Source: EX4484-2 sp964592095 (GTDB lineage: Archaea > Altiarchaeota > Altiarchaeia > IMC4 > QMZM01). Taken from it: DNA of 13,265 bases. The translations under genes and the position numbers were made by a program. This document shows positions 12,052 through 13,265 of this stretch, piece after piece (position 1 is the stretch's first letter; the number at the start of each line of letters is the position of its first letter). Where the stretch lies: NCBI GenBank assembly GCA_964592095.1, contig CAZQER010000031.1:1-13265 (forward strand), in the 5' to 3' direction. The notes beneath the pieces are model-generated. The model searched no databases. It was not told the origin of the DNA and saw only the letters and a program-made list of their open reading frames with translations.

Positions 12052-12680
12052 ACAGAAAATTGTTTATAGTATCTATTATTGGTATTATATTTGTATCTGG
12101 CTGTATAAATACCATTATTGAGAACAGAGACATATCCGGAAAAAAGAGAATTTCAGGAGAATCACCATATATCAATATAGAACTTCTAGATTCAATAGAT
12201 ATATCACCAGATTATGTATTATCTAAAAACTACTCTTTAGAATCCACAATAAAAGATAGATATTCATGGGCATATTCAAAAAATGGGTTGAAGGGCTCTA
12301 TAAAAGAGAATTCAACATTTATAACAAGAGTGCACTTTACCTATCCTCTAAAAAGAGGAGAGAGTTATATTACAGGTACCAGAATTAATGTGAAATATTA
12401 TCCAGATATGATAGGCATTATAAAGCCCATTTCTGATGAATATAATCATGTGGATGTTTTTTATAGAAAGGGTCATGAAGGAGGTATTCTTAAGGTTGAT
12501 GAATATCGATATGGAGCATACGGTGAATTAAAGAGAGGTGAGGAGCAGGAGATTATCTTTATAGGGACAACAAAGGAGATTAAAAATATAAGAGAGGGGA
12601 TAACTCCAATTTACATTGGACTTTCTATTTACGGGGATGAGATTGTAAATGACACCCTATTAGTTAGAATAGTTGAATAA
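12048..12680 (+). CDS. Secreted lipoprotein of unknown function
   Basis: The 210-aa product starts with a lipoprotein signal peptide: MNRK, a hydrophobic core LFIVSIIGIIFVSG and the lipobox VSGC with the likely modified Cys19. The mature part is mostly beta-strand (TRVHFTYPLKRGESYITGTR, NVKYYPDMIGIIKPI, EEQEIIFIGTTKEI, PIYIGLSIYGDEIVNDTLL), suggesting one Ig-like domain outside the membrane. No enzyme motif is recognised. It overlaps the HerA stop by 4 nt and so is probably translated from the same mRNA, a surprising partner for a DNA translocase. The final residues (LLVRIVE) run directly into a transposase remnant; it looks complete, though loss of a C-terminal end cannot be excluded. Confidence 0.8.
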   Translation: MNRKLFIVSIIGIIFVSGCINTIIENRDISGKKRISGESPYINIELLDSIDISPDYVLSKNYSLESTIKDRYSWAYSKNGLKGSIKENSTFITRVHFTYPLKRGESYITGTRINVKYYPDMIGIIKPISDEYNHVDVFYRKGHEGGILKVDEYRYGAYGELKRGEEQEIIFIGTTKEIKNIREGITPIYIGLSIYGDEIVNDTLLVRIVE

Positions 12681-12690
12681 GCCAATAATT

Positions 12691-12988
12691 AGTCTAATAG
12701 ACGACTTTGAAGAATTCATTAATAAAAGGAAAAAACTTGTGAAAAGAGGCGAATTCTACATCAGCCTTGATTTCCTCGATTTTCTGGATTGATGTATGAG
12801 TTTTTTCATCGTATAGGAAGTATATACTTTCCCCTACCGTCAGCTAGAGGGTGCATTACGCAAGCTTTCATCATGGCATAGAATAATGGATGTGAAAGAA
12901 ATGGTAGCGAAAAGAAAGAAGAGGTTGGATTAAGGTACATATTGGGGTTGATGTTGAAACAAAGGAACTTCTTGCAATAAAATTCTAA
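12691..12988 (+). pseudogene. Decayed IS5-type transposase
   Basis: Starting at SLIDDFEEFINKRKKLVKRG, then FYISLDFLDFLD, a stop, MSFFIV, a stop, and TFPYRQLEGALRKLSS, the sequence follows the N-terminal third of IS5-family DDE transposases (PYRQLEG-LRKLS is their hallmark). After a deletion and frame change it resumes as EWM-type sequence with two stops (WM, KKW, RKERRGWIKV) and VHIGVDVETKELLAIKF, the region around the second catalytic aspartate, ending at a stop at 12986-12988. The first Asp motif and the C-terminal Glu are missing. Terminal inverted repeats were not found. The element is dead and probably old. Confidence 0.78.
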
Positions 12989-13066
12989 AGGAATTTGCTG
13001 AAGCTGTGAGAGCAACATCCGTTGAAGAAATGATGTTGGAGGTGAGAAGAAAGTTTCTTTTCTACA

Positions 13067-13265
13067 ATGATACCAATACCTTCTATAACCTGGAGGGTGT
13101 CCAGTATCACCACTACAACTACAACAACTACTGTAACTACTACAACCTCTACCACTACAACTTCAACAACAACTACGGTCAAAAAGAAAAGCAGTGGCGG
13201 AGGAGGTGGTGGAGGCTCCGGTGGAGGTTATGTATTTAAAATCAAAGCGACATGCTTTGATAATC
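13067..13265 (+). CDS. Thr- and Gly-rich surface-protein segment, runs off the window
   Basis: From ATG 13067 the frame reads MIPIPSITWRVSSI, then 8 Thr, Val, 4 Thr, Ser, 4 Thr, Ser, 4 Thr, Val, then KKKSSGGGGGGGSGGG and YVFKIKATCFDN to the end of the window. The frame is open to base 13265 and its stop lies outside. A Thr-rich tract followed by a Gly-rich hinge is typical of stalks in archaeal exported proteins, which are O-glycosylated. There is no signal peptide before it, and the DNA upstream is a transposase remnant, so the 5' part is probably lost. In the +1 frame, KEFAEAVRATSVEEMMLEV leads into the same place, so a frameshift is also possible. Treat as partial or broken. Confidence 0.5.
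   Translation, partial: MIPIPSITWRVSSITTTTTTTTVTTTTSTTTTSTTTTVKKKSSGGGGGGGSGGGYVFKIKATCFDN

Noticed and set aside
12985..13239. Val-rich minus-strand and Asn/Tyr-rich plus-strand frames over the repeat tract
   Set aside because: Both are other-frame readings of the ACN/GGN tract that makes sense only as Thr and Gly codons.

Overview
The window is AT-rich chromosomal DNA of an archaeon, most likely euryarchaeal in gene content. Evidence: archaeal-type ribosomal proteins uL1 and uL10 in tandem, a HerA-type DNA translocase, a RadA/KaiC-type ATPase, a MinD-type ATPase, an MTH1187-type protein, and several genes whose start codon lies 20-28 nt downstream of a TATA element with little or no leader. 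The lineage (for example Altiarchaeota or a methanogen relative) cannot be fixed from the sequence alone. No rRNA, tRNA or CRISPR array was seen.

Layout. (1) 1-790 differs from the rest: more GC-rich noncoding DNA with nested inverted repeats. Read on the minus strand it matches an integron gene cassette (155-722). The cassette carries one gene for a membrane-anchored Cys-rich protein (310-660) and ends in an attC-like site (150-237) whose outer arm is the perfect complement of the cassette's own first bases. Parts of two neighbouring units flank it. No integrase gene is in the window. (2) 860-1303 is a GcvH-like lipoyl carrier protein. (3) 1350-2709 is a decayed two-gene operon: a 52-aa AbrB-type regulator followed, with a 4-nt overlap, by a roughly 1.2-kb pseudogene with many stops and frameshifts. 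(4) 2828-4328 is the uL1-uL10 operon. uL10 lacks its usual C-terminal tail in frame, but a tail-like acidic stretch ending in LFV lies in the +1 frame. (5) 4357-7617 (minus) is a MinD-family ATPase followed 6 nt later by an 835-aa secreted, membrane-anchored surface protein.

(6) 7683-8119 is a tail-to-tail toxin-antitoxin-like pair: a RelE-type toxin gene broken by two compensating one-base indels in A-runs, and a 53-aa RelB-like antitoxin on the other strand. (7) 8120-8527 is gene-poor. (8) 8528-9543 is a compact operon of thioredoxin, a J-domain protein and a thiamine-binding-type protein. (9) 9551-10366 (minus) is a KaiC-like ATPase, divergent from (10) the HerA translocase and an overlapping lipoprotein gene (10519-12680). 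(11) 12681-13265 holds a rotted IS5-type transposase followed by a Thr- and Gly-rich surface-protein segment that runs off the window.

Information-processing genes (uL1, uL10, HerA) are thus interleaved with mobile or decaying material: an integron-type cassette, a transposase remnant, a toxin pseudogene and a dead AbrB-linked gene. The most notable observation is the integron-type cassette next to archaeal housekeeping genes.
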